A DNA stretch of 64,000 nt from Comamonas thiooxydans (GCF_000964545.1 NZ_BBVD01000008.1:306953-370952); one strand, 5' to 3'; shown: positions 51,749-62,700, counted from the first letter of the stretch. Program-made: numbers and translations. Notes: generated by a model from the letters alone, not told the origin.

Positions 51749-53365
51749 TCAGCACTCGGCACGATTGCGCCCAGCCGCCTTGGCCCGATACAGGGCTTGA
51801 TCGGCCGCTTCAACCAGATCCAGCGGACTCGCCAGTCCATGCCTACCCTGCATGCTTGCCGCTCCTATGCTCACAGTGACATGGCCGAATTGGCTGGACT
51901 CATGGGCAATGTCGAGTCTCCGTATGCACTTCAGCAACTCCTCGGCAACGCGCATGGCGCCCTCCAGCGCGGTATTGGGAAGAATGATGGCAAGTTCCTC
52001 CCCGCCGTAACGTGCTGCCAGATCCCCCGAACGCTTGGCCGACAGCTCCAGCTGCCGCGACACCGCTTTCAGGCATTCGTCACCGGCGACATGACCATAG
52101 CGGTCATTGAAGCCCTTGAAATGATCCAGATCGATGAGCAAAAGCGAGAGCATCGTCCCGTCACGCGCGGCACGCCGGACCTCCAGTTGCAGTACCTCGT
52201 CGAAGCGTCGCCGGTTCGCCAGCCCTGTCAATGAATCCTGCGTGGCCAGCCGCTCCAGTTCGAGGTTGGCATCCAGTAACTTCTCACGCACTGCCATCAA
52301 GGATGTCTCTGCCTGCGCACGCTGTCGGATGAGCAGGATCAGACGCCAGCCTATCAGTGTGACAACTGCCAGCAGACCTAGCACCACACCTGCCGTCAGC
52401 AGCGCCTGACTTCGCCAGGCTTGCAGTGCCTCATACCGCCCCCGGGCCACCACCGTGAAAACGGGATAACGATCATTGCTCCTGAAGGCATATAGCCTTT
52501 CCGTTCCATCTATGCCGGACTCAAAGGACGCCGTGCCGGATTTCAGGTTTGAGTAATAGCGCAGAAAGTTAGGGGAGCGAGAGAAGTCACGCCCCAGATC
52601 CTGTTCACGAAATGGATAACGCACCAACAACTGTCCGCTGGTCGTTGCGAATCCGATAGACCCTTGCTCGCCGACATCGATCTTGCCGAACAAGTGCAGA
52701 AAGTTCTCTATCCCCAGCACGACAACGATGACCCCGGCAAAGTCACCCTTTTGGTTCTCAAATCGCCGGCTGATGGTAAGCACCCATTCACCCGTAGAGC
52801 GGCTGCGTATGGGCGCACCGATGAAGATCTCGTGCGACGGGTTATCGCGGTGGTATGAAAAAAAGCGACGGTCAGCGCTGTTGGTTCCCTCGAGAAATCC
52901 CCCTCTCGATGACATGAGCCATTTACCGCTCGCATCGAGGACGAGCAATTCATTGAGCTGGGAAAGCAGATGTTCCTGGCGACCGACCAGCTGCTGCATG
53001 CGCACAAGATGCTCAGGCGTGGTGCCCTGCACCTCCAGGCGCTCAAGCATGCCGAGCAGCAGCATGGAGCTCTGGGTGAAGACCCCCTCGGCATAGGTGT
53101 TCAGCGTCTGTGCAAGATTGCGATTGTTGGTATCAATCTCGCTCAGAGTGCGCTGATGTGCCGACCAGATTTGCCAGCTGGTGGCTACCAGTACAGAAAC
53201 CCAGATTACCAACAACAGACTGGTCGCCAGCTGCGCATCGCGCTTGGCAGCCAGAACTTTGCACCCGCCATCACGACTGGTGACGCTGGTCTCCCTCTTC
53301 TTCTTTCGACACCACACCTCGACATTCCTCTCATCGTCAACCTGGCAAGAACGGCACTTTTGCAT
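51749..53365 (-). CDS. Membrane diguanylate cyclase with periplasmic sensor domain
   Basis: A 538-residue protein. TM1 is near residues 47-67, a dCache-like periplasmic sensor spans about 70-320 (NLAQTLNTYAEGVFTQSSML, VLTISRRFENQKGDFAGVI), and TM2 is near 325-345. A coiled linker and a GGDEF domain (about 375-535) follow. The active site is RYGGEELAIIL with the product-inhibition site RSGD five residues before it, so it should make c-di-GMP with feedback control. The exact start is uncertain because no good ribosome-binding site is seen; ATG at 53365 is the longest. It may supply the LapD-like receptor 5 kb downstream. Confidence 0.88.
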   Translation of the reverse strand: MQKCRSCQVDDERNVEVWCRKKKRETSVTSRDGGCKVLAAKRDAQLATSLLLVIWVSVLVATSWQIWSAHQRTLSEIDTNNRNLAQTLNTYAEGVFTQSSMLLLGMLERLEVQGTTPEHLVRMQQLVGRQEHLLSQLNELLVLDASGKWLMSSRGGFLEGTNSADRRFFSYHRDNPSHEIFIGAPIRSRSTGEWVLTISRRFENQKGDFAGVIVVVLGIENFLHLFGKIDVGEQGSIGFATTSGQLLVRYPFREQDLGRDFSRSPNFLRYYSNLKSGTASFESGIDGTERLYAFRSNDRYPVFTVVARGRYEALQAWRSQALLTAGVVLGLLAVVTLIGWRLILLIRQRAQAETSLMAVREKLLDANLELERLATQDSLTGLANRRRFDEVLQLEVRRAARDGTMLSLLLIDLDHFKGFNDRYGHVAGDECLKAVSRQLELSAKRSGDLAARYGGEELAIILPNTALEGAMRVAEELLKCIRRLDIAHESSQFGHVTVSIGAASMQGRHGLASPLDLVEAADQALYRAKAAGRNRAEC

Positions 53366-54278
53366 TGCCTGCAGCTTCCCTGCTCAGATTGGACAGGGTA
53401 GGGACGAATTTTCCACCATCTCGTGAAACGACACGGGACAGAGCCGCAGACGAGGCCGAACCTGAAGCTACGATTCAATCGCTGCCAACAGGGCCGCAGC
53501 GATCATTCCTGCTCAAGGAAACATGCGGCACAGCTCCCAGGGCTCCCAGGGCTGCCAGGGCTGCGGCAGCATCCGACAGACTGTGCCTGGAGCCCATCGA
53601 CAGAAGACATTCAGCCTGCTTGGCTTGCCGATGGAAACGGCTGGCAGACGGATGATCCATCCAGTGAGCAGGACATGGGTCAATCCCCTATGGCGCCATC
53701 GATCCGGCGATAGACAGCGCCAGAGCCGAGCCATCTCTTGACCGCACGCGTCGGCCAAGGCGACCAACGCGACACCATCATGGAACAGTTGCCCGCAAAG
53801 CAGCCCAGCACGTCTCAGAATTGCAACCCTGCAGGTTCAAAGTCTCTTCAGGCGCAGGTGTGTTCCGGGAGAAAACCGGCGAACCGGCCCAGCCCAAAAC
53901 GGTCTTGCGAGGCGCAGCCAATCCCGGCGCCGGTTTGCGAGATCAATGTCCGCCTCCTGAAGCCATGGCATTCGAGTAGCTGTGTCTACTACCACGGTCC
54001 AGATCAAAGCAGTTATCCATTGAAAAGCTATCTTTTAAATAGCTTGTTCCGCTTCAATTTACTTAATTTCAGATAGAAATCATGTCAAAGCTAATGTATT
54101 TCAAGCACAAGCCGCTCTCTTTTGCATAAGTACCAGCACCTCACGCACGTCCAGTGCACAGCCACAGCACAAATCTCGCTCATGAATTGATACAGTCTCT
54201 TCGGTGCATTGCGCTTATGCTCGCAGCGTTCTGAAACCGATGCGGCCATGGCTTGGGCCATGGACTGCCCCACCCACA
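53366..54278. other. Non-coding 0.9-kb stretch
   Basis: No credible gene on either strand. It holds a short imperfect tandem of CCCAGGGCT-like 9-mers at about 53530-53560, a GC-rich part, then an AT-rich part with AAGCTAT-N7-ATAGCTT (near 54017). The 3' end should carry the promoter of the His-rich protein gene. Confidence 0.5.
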
Positions 54279-54593
54279 ATGAAGAAAATCCTTGCTCTTG
54301 TTTCCATCTGCCTGCCTGTGGTGCTGATTGCCACGCCACTGAGCAGCCAGGCACATGATCGTCATCACCATCACCACAAGCGCGAGCACAAGGAAGAGTA
54401 CTGGGACGGCCACTGCAAAGTGGAGCGCAAGTGGAAGAGCAATGGCGAGTACAAGGAAAAGCGCAAGTGCAGAAACCGTCCAGATGCCTACTATGCGCCA
54501 CAACCGGTTTATGTAGCCCCGCCCCAGCCGGTATATGTCGCGCCGCAGCCGCAAGGGCTGGTGATTGATTCACGCATCGTGCTCAGGCCCTGA
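54279..54593 (+). CDS. Small exported His/Lys-rich protein
   Basis: A 104-residue protein. A signal peptide (MKKILALVSICLPVVLIATP, ending SSQAHD) is followed by a His-rich run (HDRHHHHHKREHKEE), a YWDGHCKVERKWKSNGEYKE core, and a tail with two PVYVAP repeats. The core resembles small periplasmic proteins annotated only as hypothetical. The His cluster suggests metal binding. It ends 4 bp from the convergent LysR gene. Confidence 0.7.
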   Translation: MKKILALVSICLPVVLIATPLSSQAHDRHHHHHKREHKEEYWDGHCKVERKWKSNGEYKEKRKCRNRPDAYYAPQPVYVAPPQPVYVAPQPQGLVIDSRIVLRP

Positions 54594-54597
54594 GCCG

Positions 54598-55530
54598 CTA
54601 TTCGCCCAGAAGGCCGACAGCCTCCGCTGCAATCAGATCCCAGACCAAATGCGCGACAGGCGATAGCTCACGCTGCTGCCGCTTGACCAGCATGATGCTG
54701 CGCTGCACCTTGGGCACCAGGGGACGGCTGACCAAAGCGGCACTGCCAGCTGCCGCAGTCGTAGCAGTCTGAGCTGCCCAGGCCGAGGGAATGGCGAGAC
54801 GCGGCACCACGCTCAAACCCAGACCTTGCTGCACCATGCTGTAGATGGTGGCCGTATGTCCCACCTCCTGCACCACCGATGCAGCCGCGCCATGCGCCTG
54901 CAGTGCGGCATCGATCAGGCGTCGGCTGCCCGACGCATGATCGAGCAGCACCAACGATTCACCAGCCAGCTGTTCCCAGTGCACCTCTTTCTTGCGCGCC
55001 AGGCTATGCGAGGAAAGGCAGACCAGACAAAAAGGCTCGGTCAGGATGGTCTGTGCATGCAGGTCCTGTTTCTCGGATGGGTCGATCACCACCCCAAAAT
55101 CCACCTCCCCGCTGCGCACGCTGAGCAGCACATCGCTTTGAATACGATCGAGCAGCTGGATATTGACGCCCGGTGACTGTTGTCTGCCACGCGCAATGCA
55201 TTGCGGCAGCAGGTTGGCGGAAAGCGTGGGACTGCTGGCCACCTTCACGCGGCCCTTGCGCTGAGTCGCCAGGCCTTGCACTTCGAGCAGGCAGGCATCG
55301 AGATCCTCAAGCACGCGCGAGAGATTGCCCAGCAGCAGACGGCCTGCCTCGGTCAGCTCCACCTCACGCGTGGTGCGATGCAGCAGCAGCAAGCCCAAGG
55401 CCTGCTCCAGATCCGTCACATTGCGGCTGACAGCAGGCTGGGTCAATGCCAGGGCATCGGCAGCACGACTGAAACTGCTGCTTTGGGCCACTGCCACAAA
55501 GGCACGCAGTTGACGCAGACTAATATTCAT
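54598..55530 (-). CDS. LysR family transcriptional regulator
   Basis: A 310-residue LTTR. The winged HTH is at residues 1-60 (FSRAADALALTQPAVSRNVT, DLEQALGLLLLHRTTREVEL), and a substrate-binding co-inducer domain covers about 90-300. It is divergent from the BASS-type transporter gene with 119 bp between starts, so it most likely controls that gene and itself. An inverted repeat lies between them. Confidence 0.92.
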   Translation of the reverse strand: MNISLRQLRAFVAVAQSSSFSRAADALALTQPAVSRNVTDLEQALGLLLLHRTTREVELTEAGRLLLGNLSRVLEDLDACLLEVQGLATQRKGRVKVASSPTLSANLLPQCIARGRQQSPGVNIQLLDRIQSDVLLSVRSGEVDFGVVIDPSEKQDLHAQTILTEPFCLVCLSSHSLARKKEVHWEQLAGESLVLLDHASGSRRLIDAALQAHGAAASVVQEVGHTATIYSMVQQGLGLSVVPRLAIPSAWAAQTATTAAAGSAALVSRPLVPKVQRSIMLVKRQQRELSPVAHLVWDLIAAEAVGLLGE

Positions 55531-55559
55531 ATCAAAAAATTATAGGTCTATCGAATAAA

Positions 55560-55580
55560 TCCATTTCTCTTTTAAATGGA
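55560..55580. promoter_or_regulatory. Inverted repeat between the LysR and BASS genes
   Basis: TCCATTT-CTCTTTT-AAATGGA has perfect 7-bp arms and a 7-base spacer. Size and position fit a LysR-type recognition site, in the AT-rich intergenic region of a divergent regulator/target pair. Confidence 0.55.
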
Positions 55581-55649
55581 TTGCGTGTCCAATACGCAGC
55601 CATCGCGCACCGGTCCGGTGCTTTGCATGGATGGCTTCAGTTCAAGAAT

Positions 55650-56639
55650 ATGTCTCGCCCCCGCTTTGTCCCCGATAACTTCACACTGGCACTGATTGCC
55701 ACCGTCATCTTCGCCAGCTTTCTGCCCGCCTCGGGCCAGGTCGCCAAATATGTGGAACTGACCACCACCGGCATCGTCAGCCTGCTGTTCTTTCTGCACG
55801 GAGCCAAGCTCTCGCGCCAGGCCATCCTGGCGGGCATAGGTCACTGGCGCCTGCATATCTGGATCTTCATCGCCACCTTTGTGCTGTTCCCCGTGCTGGG
55901 GCTGGCGCTGCGCCCAGTGCTTTCGCCCCTGGTCACCACCGAGATGTATATCGGCGTGCTGTTTCTCTGCACCCTGCCCGCCACGGTGCAATCGGCGATT
56001 GCCTTCACCTCCATGGCGCGCGGCAATGTGCCGGCCGCCGTGTGCAGCGCATCCGCCTCTACCCTGCTGGGCATTCTGGTCACGCCGATTCTGGTGAGCC
56101 TGATACTGCACAAAAATGCAGAGGGTGGCGATGCACTGCATGCCATTGGCAAGATTGCCATGACGCTGCTGCTGCCCTTTGTCATCGGTCATCTGATGCG
56201 CCCTGTGATCGGCGGCTTTTTGCAGCGTCGTGCCTCCATCATCAAGCTGGTGGACCAGGGCTCCATCCTGTTTGTGGTCTATGCCGCCTTCAGCGCGGCC
56301 GTCATCAGCGGCCTGTGGAAGCAGACACCCCTGCCCTCGCTGCTGGGCTTGATCGTGTTGTGCTGCATTTTGCTGGCCGTCGTGCTCCTCATCACCACCT
56401 GGGGTGCACGCCGCCTGGGCTTCAGCAAGGAGGACGAGATCACTCTCGTTTTCTGCGGCTCCAAGAAAAGCATGGTCAGTGGTATTCCCATGGCCAATGT
56501 GCTCTTTCCCGCCGCCTCCGTGGGTGCAATCGTGCTGCCGCTGATGCTGTTCCATCAGATCCAGCTCATGGTCTGCGCCGTACTGGCGCAGCGCTATGCC
56601 AAGCGTGTGCAGATCGCCGATCAGAGCGAAGTTCATTAA
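55650..56639 (+). CDS. Bile acid:sodium symporter family transporter
   Basis: A 329-residue membrane protein with about ten hydrophobic segments, of the SBF-like/BASS group. It has LTTTGIVSLLFFLHGAKLSR, FLCTLPATVQSAIAFTSMAR and, late, EDEITLVFCGSKKSMVSGIP. The start at 55650 (MSRPRFVPDNFT) is the family-like one. Natural substrates of bacterial members are mostly organic acids and are not predictable. Likely under the divergent LysR regulator. Confidence 0.87.
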   Translation: MSRPRFVPDNFTLALIATVIFASFLPASGQVAKYVELTTTGIVSLLFFLHGAKLSRQAILAGIGHWRLHIWIFIATFVLFPVLGLALRPVLSPLVTTEMYIGVLFLCTLPATVQSAIAFTSMARGNVPAAVCSASASTLLGILVTPILVSLILHKNAEGGDALHAIGKIAMTLLLPFVIGHLMRPVIGGFLQRRASIIKLVDQGSILFVVYAAFSAAVISGLWKQTPLPSLLGLIVLCCILLAVVLLITTWGARRLGFSKEDEITLVFCGSKKSMVSGIPMANVLFPAASVGAIVLPLMLFHQIQLMVCAVLAQRYAKRVQIADQSEVH

Positions 56640-56655
56640 GAGCACAAGACCCATA

Positions 56656-56683
56656 AAAAGGGGCGCTTCATGCGCCCCTTGTT
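56656..56683. terminator. Bidirectional intrinsic terminator between the BASS and lapD-like genes
   Basis: AAGGGGCGC, loop TTCAT, GCGCCCCTT. T-rich flanks follow on both strands (weaker on the plus strand). Confidence 0.75.
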
Positions 56684-56706
56684 CTTTTCACGGAAGATCC
56701 ATCATT

Positions 56707-58683
56707 TCAAGTAAGCAGCGTCAGCGCGTTTTGCTGACGCAGCAGCTTCGCAGCCTCCGTATTGACGACATCGGTCACCACCACTTGAATTCCAAGCCCG
56801 GTCGCAGTCTCGACGATGGCCTGCAGCAGATGCAAGGCACCAGGGCTTTGCGCAGCCTGCTCCGAGAATTCACCACCCAGTTTCACATAGCGCAGCGGCA
56901 AGGTGTGGAGCTTGGTCAGGCCCATGGGCTGCTGATCCAGACGGCGCAGTCCCACGCCGACACCGGCCAATGCCATGACCCGACAGAACTCGGCCACTTC
57001 CTCGGGATAAGCCGTCAGTCCATGCGCATCCAGCTCCAGACAGAGCAGGGACAGGCGATGCTCCCACTTCTGTGCACTCAGCTCTTCACGCAGCCGGCCC
57101 AGGAAGTCGGGCTGGGCCAGCGAGGGCAAGGAGATTCGAATGACCAGCTCGCAATCGTTCTGCTCAAGCCATGCAGCCCCGAGGGCCACCGCTCGCAAAT
57201 CGAATTCTGCCGACAAGCCCAGGCGCACGGCGACCGGCAGGAACAGCGACCCCATCAAGGTCTCGCCGGAAGCAGTGCGCAGCGAGAGCGACGCTTCGCC
57301 GCGCTCCTGCATCCCGTTTCGGCCCTTGAATTGCAGTAGTTGAACGGACAGGGAAAGCGCATCCTGTGCCTCCAGGGCGGCAATCAGCATCTGACGCCAC
57401 AAGGTTTCTCCGGCCAGATCGGAAACCACCTCATCATCGCCGTAGGCTACATATTCCACCTCGGCCTGGCCCGAACTCTCGGCTCGCATCAGACCGTAGT
57501 CCAGCCGCGCAAGCACACCTGTTACCGAGCTCGATGCCGAGTAATCGGTCAGGGCAAAGCTCCAGCGGCACCATTGGCCGCTGCTCAAGGTCACACGCAT
57601 GGACAGCAGCACCTGTCGGATCTGCTGCACCAACGACATGGCCTGGGGCCCGGCCAGGGCCGGCATGAGAACCACAAAGTCCGAGCCATTGAGGCGCGCC
57701 AGTTGGGCCTTGCACTCGGCATGACTCTTCAACACCTGATTGACCTGTTCACCCATCGCAGCCAACCATGCATCGGCACTGGCCCGGGACATCTGCGCAT
57801 TCAGAGCCAGCAGATCACGCTGCCTGAACAGCATCACATGGCCATGTGCCGCAACGCCATCAGTTTCACTGAGCGCGCGACGCAACTCATTGACAAAGTA
57901 CTTGCGATTCGGCAGCTGAGTAACTGGATCAAGATTGACCTCCAGCTCCAGTGATTCGATACGCTCCATTTGCTCCTGCGCCGTAGCCTGCACCCGCTCT
58001 CGGGTGTCTGCAATGGCGCTGAGTACGGGCACCAGCTCGGCAACCGCGGCCTTGACGGGCTTCGCCGGTGCCTCACTTCCTGCCTGACGTCCAATCGCCT
58101 GAACCTGCGCCGAGATTTCCTGCTGCAAGACCTTGCGAAACCATCTGAACAACAAGACTACAAAGAAAGCCCAGGCCAGCCCGGCCAGCACCACCACACC
58201 CGTCAAGCGCACGCTGCTGCCCCACAGTGCCTGGCTCGCATAGCTGTCGTCCACAACCAGCGTCAGTTGCCCAACCTGCTTCCAGCCGTCGCTGATCACA
58301 CGCTCTGCCTTTGGCGAACGCAGCGGCAGCACCTCCACAAACCACGGCGGAGCAGCACCGTCCTTGAGCTTGGCAGAACTATCGGTAATGCCGTTGTCGC
58401 GTCTGCGCTCGAACAAGGTCTCGCCCTGCGGGGACGCCAGGCGGAGCAGCTTGAACTGCCCGCCATCGAACAAGGCCATCATCAGCAGCTCCTGCGTGAC
58501 CGGATCCTGGTTGGCCGGCTGCGACAGCGACAAGGCCAGCGAAGATGCGGCGTTCTCACTCTCGGACTGCAACTGCCCGTCCAGATACTGGCGTGCAGCA
58601 CCAATGCTGAAAGCCAGGGTGCCGATCAGGATGGCCACGATGGCCACCGTCACGCTGATCAAAAGTTGTTTCAACAACGACAT
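56707..58683 (-). CDS. lapD: LapD-like c-di-GMP receptor with degenerate GGDEF and EAL domains
   Basis: A 658-residue inner-membrane protein. TM1 is at 8-28; a LapD/MoxY-type periplasmic domain runs to about 155 and carries SDGWKQVGQL, whose Trp134 matches the LapG-binding tryptophan region of LapD. TM2 is at 160-180, then a HAMP linker. The GGDEF-like domain starts at about 248; its active site reads NGSDF (332-336), so it cannot make c-di-GMP. The EAL-like domain has no EAL signature or metal ligands and should only bind c-di-GMP. Transcribed 65 bp behind lapG. Confidence 0.88.
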   Translation of the reverse strand: MSLLKQLLISVTVAIVAILIGTLAFSIGAARQYLDGQLQSESENAASSLALSLSQPANQDPVTQELLMMALFDGGQFKLLRLASPQGETLFERRRDNGITDSSAKLKDGAAPPWFVEVLPLRSPKAERVISDGWKQVGQLTLVVDDSYASQALWGSSVRLTGVVVLAGLAWAFFVVLLFRWFRKVLQQEISAQVQAIGRQAGSEAPAKPVKAAVAELVPVLSAIADTRERVQATAQEQMERIESLELEVNLDPVTQLPNRKYFVNELRRALSETDGVAAHGHVMLFRQRDLLALNAQMSRASADAWLAAMGEQVNQVLKSHAECKAQLARLNGSDFVVLMPALAGPQAMSLVQQIRQVLLSMRVTLSSGQWCRWSFALTDYSASSSVTGVLARLDYGLMRAESSGQAEVEYVAYGDDEVVSDLAGETLWRQMLIAALEAQDALSLSVQLLQFKGRNGMQERGEASLSLRTASGETLMGSLFLPVAVRLGLSAEFDLRAVALGAAWLEQNDCELVIRISLPSLAQPDFLGRLREELSAQKWEHRLSLLCLELDAHGLTAYPEEVAEFCRVMALAGVGVGLRRLDQQPMGLTKLHTLPLRYVKLGGEFSEQAAQSPGALHLLQAIVETATGLGIQVVVTDVVNTEAAKLLRQQNALTLLT

Positions 58684-58748
58684 CTTGCTGCCTTATCTGT
58701 GTCGACCATTCAATAGGGCTTCGCTGCCTGCAGCGCGAAACATGGCAT

Positions 58749-59510
58749 TCATGGCAAAAAACCCTCCTGTTTCATGCGCGCCAGCAGATCGCGCCAGCGC
58801 GTGATCCTGTCCACCGAAGCAGGCTGTGCACCCGCGACATATACACCCTGGGCATTGAAGCTGAACACAGGAGTCAAGTCCTTGCGCTGGCTGGCCGGCA
58901 TGATGTTGTCCAGCAGGCTGTCGAGCACCAGCGGCTCGGCTGCAGGGGTCTCGTAATAGCCCAGCACCATATGCGCAATGCTCTGCGTACTACCCACGCC
59001 CCCCAAGCGGGCACGCACATAGATCAGGCGCAGTTTCTCTACCGCCACGCCTAGGCGCAGCAGCGAAAAATACTTGCCAATCACGTAATCCTCGCAGTCT
59101 CCAGCACCCCTACCCAGGGTTTCGAGAGGCGTTGCCCAATAGTCCGACTGGGACCAGAGGACGCTGTCCTCCGACTGCAGCACTGCGCGATTCCAGAACG
59201 TGTTGACGGCCGGCAACTGCTGCTGTAGCGACCTGTCTTTCTGGGCTTGCAGCATCGTCAGCCACTGACCCAGCCTATGGACACCTGCGGCGCCATAACG
59301 AGACTGCATGCTGCTCTGCAGCCGCTCGCCGTCGAAATCCAGCGCGACGGCTTCAAACCCGTTCTGCAGCGCCCAGGTTCCGAGAATCGCCGAGCCATAC
59401 AAAAGCATGCCTCTGCGCGACAGACGCTGCATTTTTTCCACGGGCTGTGGAAACAAGAGGCTAGGCGAAGTACTCAATCGAGCTGTAAAAAGAGCAGGCG
59501 CGCAAGACAT
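58749..59510 (-). CDS. lapG: LapG-like periplasmic cysteine protease (BTLCP)
   Basis: A 253-residue protein; an alternative start at 59432 (MQRLSRRGMLLYGSAILG) gives 227 residues with the export signal at the very N-terminus. The triad is clear: Cys139 in GAGDCEDYVIGKYF, His180 in SIAHMVLGYYE and Asp197 in LVLDSLL. The Asp138 and Glu140 flanking the cysteine match the calcium site of LapG. The family cuts the N-terminal retention module of LapA-type adhesins when c-di-GMP is low. It lies between the adhesin gene and lapD on one strand. Confidence 0.92.
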   Translation of the reverse strand: MSCAPALFTARLSTSPSLLFPQPVEKMQRLSRRGMLLYGSAILGTWALQNGFEAVALDFDGERLQSSMQSRYGAAGVHRLGQWLTMLQAQKDRSLQQQLPAVNTFWNRAVLQSEDSVLWSQSDYWATPLETLGRGAGDCEDYVIGKYFSLLRLGVAVEKLRLIYVRARLGGVGSTQSIAHMVLGYYETPAAEPLVLDSLLDNIMPASQRKDLTPVFSFNAQGVYVAGAQPASVDRITRWRDLLARMKQEGFLP

Positions 59511-59709
59511 AAATTGCTTGAGACGCCTGTAAATATTGTGATGACCGCTATGAATCTTGAAAGGTCGACGAGAACACAGTCAAGATTCAATGCTCACAAA
59601 TGTAACCAATCAAGCAAGCTCTTGGAACAACCTGCCGATCACAGCTGAGCGAAGAGGCAGAAGACTTGATATTTCAAGACTTCTACCTGACCTCGCTGGG
59701 GGCTGCTTA

Positions 59710-62700
59710 TCAGCTGTGATCGATCTTGAGCTTGCCTTGATCGATCAGCTCCTTGATCAAGGCGTTCTGATCCGCCGTGGTGGTCAACGAGTGCCCAGCG
59801 GTGAGATCCACTCCCTTGAACGTGATCAGTTGATCGTAGTTGGAGCCTGTAGCACCCAATTTTCCGTCGGTGGAGACCTTGAGTACGGTATCTGCACCAC
59901 TCTTGGAGAAGTTCAGGAACTGGGACAGATCCGAACTCTTCTCCTCCCCTTGGAGCAGATCATGCAGGTCCAGCACATCATTGCCGTTGACGTCGGAGCC
60001 GCCCTTACCAAAGTCGTTGATCACATCCTTGGCAGGAGCATCAGGGGCTCCCTGATCTCCCTTGAGCCAGACAAAGATATCGTCGCCCGCTCCCCCGATC
60101 AGAATATCGTCGCCCTTGCCACCAATCAACGTGTCGTTGCCGGTTCCGCCATACAGCTTGTCGTTGCCGTCATCGCCCCACAAGACATCGTTGCCGCCCT
60201 GACCATAGATGATGTCGTCGCCCTTGCCGCCGTGCAGTTCGTCATTGCCACCACGCGTGTCGCCCGCGACGTCGAACTGTCCCGGATTCTGCTTGATGAA
60301 GTCGTAGATCCGATCATTCGTCGGCGCGACCCCATCCAGTGCCGTGAGGTACTCCTTCAAGGAGTCGAGGCCGCCACCATTGTGGGATCCCGCGGGATGG
60401 CCCGCCCACGCCAGGTGGTCAGTATTGATCGCGTCCCCGAAGATGATGTCGTTGCCGTCGCCACCGTAGACGGTGTCGTGGCCGACTTCAGCCGGATTGC
60501 TCGTGCTGCTGCCTCCCTTAAGCGCGACCGCCAGGTCGTTGGCGGTGTTGACGATGTCAATCGCGCCTGTTTTGCCAGAGACTGTATCCCACCCGTTGGG
60601 GTTCCCCCAAAAGTTCCAGCTATTGGGCAAAGTGATTTGACCGTTGCCGGTGCTGTCTGTATTGTCGAAGAAGCGCAGGATGTTCGAGTCGATACCGGTT
60701 CCGATGCCGATACCATGCACCTTGCTTGCGTTGCTAAGCGATTTGAAGGCATCGACGGATTCCTTCATCGTGTCGTAATCAGTATCGTTACCAAGTCCGG
60801 ACACCCACTTCTGATTGTTATTGCTGTAGTACTGCGTCGGGTTGCCGTCGGTCAGGAAGAACGTCAGGTTCTCGAACTTCACGCCACTCGGGTTCGCTTT
60901 GCCTTGGTCAGCAAACCATTTAACGGTAGCGTTGAACGCCGCCTCGTAGTTTGTGCCCGCGGTATCGCCGGTCGCAATCGTGAGTTTGTTGATCGCCTCG
61001 ATCAACTTGTTCAGGTTGGCCTGCGTGAGGTTGTTGAACGTGATCGCGTCTTGGGCATGGGTCGCGAAGCCGATCAACGTTACGTTGACAACGCCGTCAT
61101 GGTGCGCCAGATCGCCAGCAAGCTTGACCAGCGCGTCCTTCACCAGCTGCATGCGGTTGACACCGGAACCCGATTGGGCGGACATGCTACCCGAACGGTC
61201 CACCACCAGCGCAATGTTGTAGTTCGTGCCGGGGGTGACATTCGTGACGTAACCGCCGTTGTCCCCCAGGATGATGTCGTCGCCCGAGCCACCGTTCAGC
61301 GGCGGCTTGCCGCCGATGCCGCTGTTCTCATTGCCATTGGTCACCAGATGATCGGCGGAGATGACGAACTTGTGCTCGGCCGAGGTGTCGTTGCCGCCAT
61401 TCGCCGTGCCGCCATTGTCCTTCACTTGGAAATTGAAGGAGCTGTCCTGCTTGTCGGCGCCCGGAGTGAACTTCAGCAGGCCTTGTTCGATGGCCGACTT
61501 TGGAATCTCCTGGCCGGCCGTCACCGGCTTGCCGTTATAGGTCATCGTGCCGCTGGTGGGCGGTTGGGTGATGATGACGCTTTGCAGGCTGTTGCCTTCG
61601 GCGCCATCGTCGAAGCGGAAATCATTCAGCGAGAAGACGTACTGGTTATCGCCAGCTTCCAGGTTCGCGGAGCCGTCCACGGTCGTGGGCGCGTCGTTGA
61701 CACCATTGATAGTAATGGTGATGGTGCTGGTGGCCGAGCCGTCAGCGGATGCGACCGTGTAGGTCTCGACGATGCTCTCGCCCGCCTTCAGGAACTGGAC
61801 GGCGGCGTTGTCGACGTTGTAGGTATAGGTGCCATCGGGCTTCATTACGATGACGCCCAGCGCTCCGCCCGCATGCGTGCTGCTGGTGAGCTTGAGGGTG
61901 GCTGTGTCGAAGGTCGACTGGCCCGCATCGGGGTCCGTGATCGTGACCGCACCCTTGACGGTGAGATTTCCGCCCGTGACGTTCACATCTTCAGTGACCG
62001 ACTTCGCATCATTGGTCACGGTCGGCACGTCGTTGGTGCCATTGATCGTGATGGTGATGGTCGTGGTGCTGAAGTCACCATCTGAATCACGGATGGTATA
62101 GGAGAACACATCCGAGAGCTTGTCACCTTGCCCCAGTTCATTGACGCGCGGATCGCTGTTGTTCAGGGTGTAGGTATAGGTGCCATCGGCGTGGATGGTG
62201 ATCTTGCCGTACACGCCGTTGACCTCGGTGTCGACGTTGCCTTCGATTGCCTTGTTCGGGTTGGCCGAACCCTTGGCCACGCCAACCACGGTGGTTACGT
62301 CTGCGCCCACGGCGTCTGCACCCGTACCGGTACCGGTGATGACGTTACCCGTGGCTTGCAAGGTCTTGTCTTCTGTCACGCTGGCCGTGTCCGGCTTTGC
62401 TTCGGGCGCGGTGTCGGTGATCTGGATGGTCAGGCTACCGCTGCTGCCGTGGCCGCTAGCATTCTTGGCGGTCACAGTGAAGTCGTCATGCACACTATCC
62501 TTGCCGTGAGAGTGATCCTGGGATTTTCCCTTCTCAGTATAGGTGTAGGTGAGCTTACCGGTAGCTTGATCGTAGCCTGTTATCTTCAGCGTGCCCTTGC
62601 CTGTGGTCAGGCTGATAGGGTTGGCGTTCGTCGCCTTCGTGACGTCCACGCCATTTACGTCAACGCTCATGATGCCCAACGCTGCGGAGATCTGCATCGA

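Noticed and set aside
53423..53767. Several short overlapping frames in the non-coding 0.9 kb
   Set aside because: They overlap each other on both strands, follow a short tandem repeat and have no signal, motif or ribosome-binding site.
56707..58683. LapD-like protein as an active diguanylate cyclase or phosphodiesterase
   Set aside because: GGDEF is NGSDF and the EAL motif is missing, so neither activity is expected.
59557..62085. An 842-codon open frame on the plus strand opposite the adhesin
   Set aside because: The minus-strand frame carries RTX, VWA and VCBS motifs. The plus-strand translation is a Val/Asp-rich shadow of these repeats.
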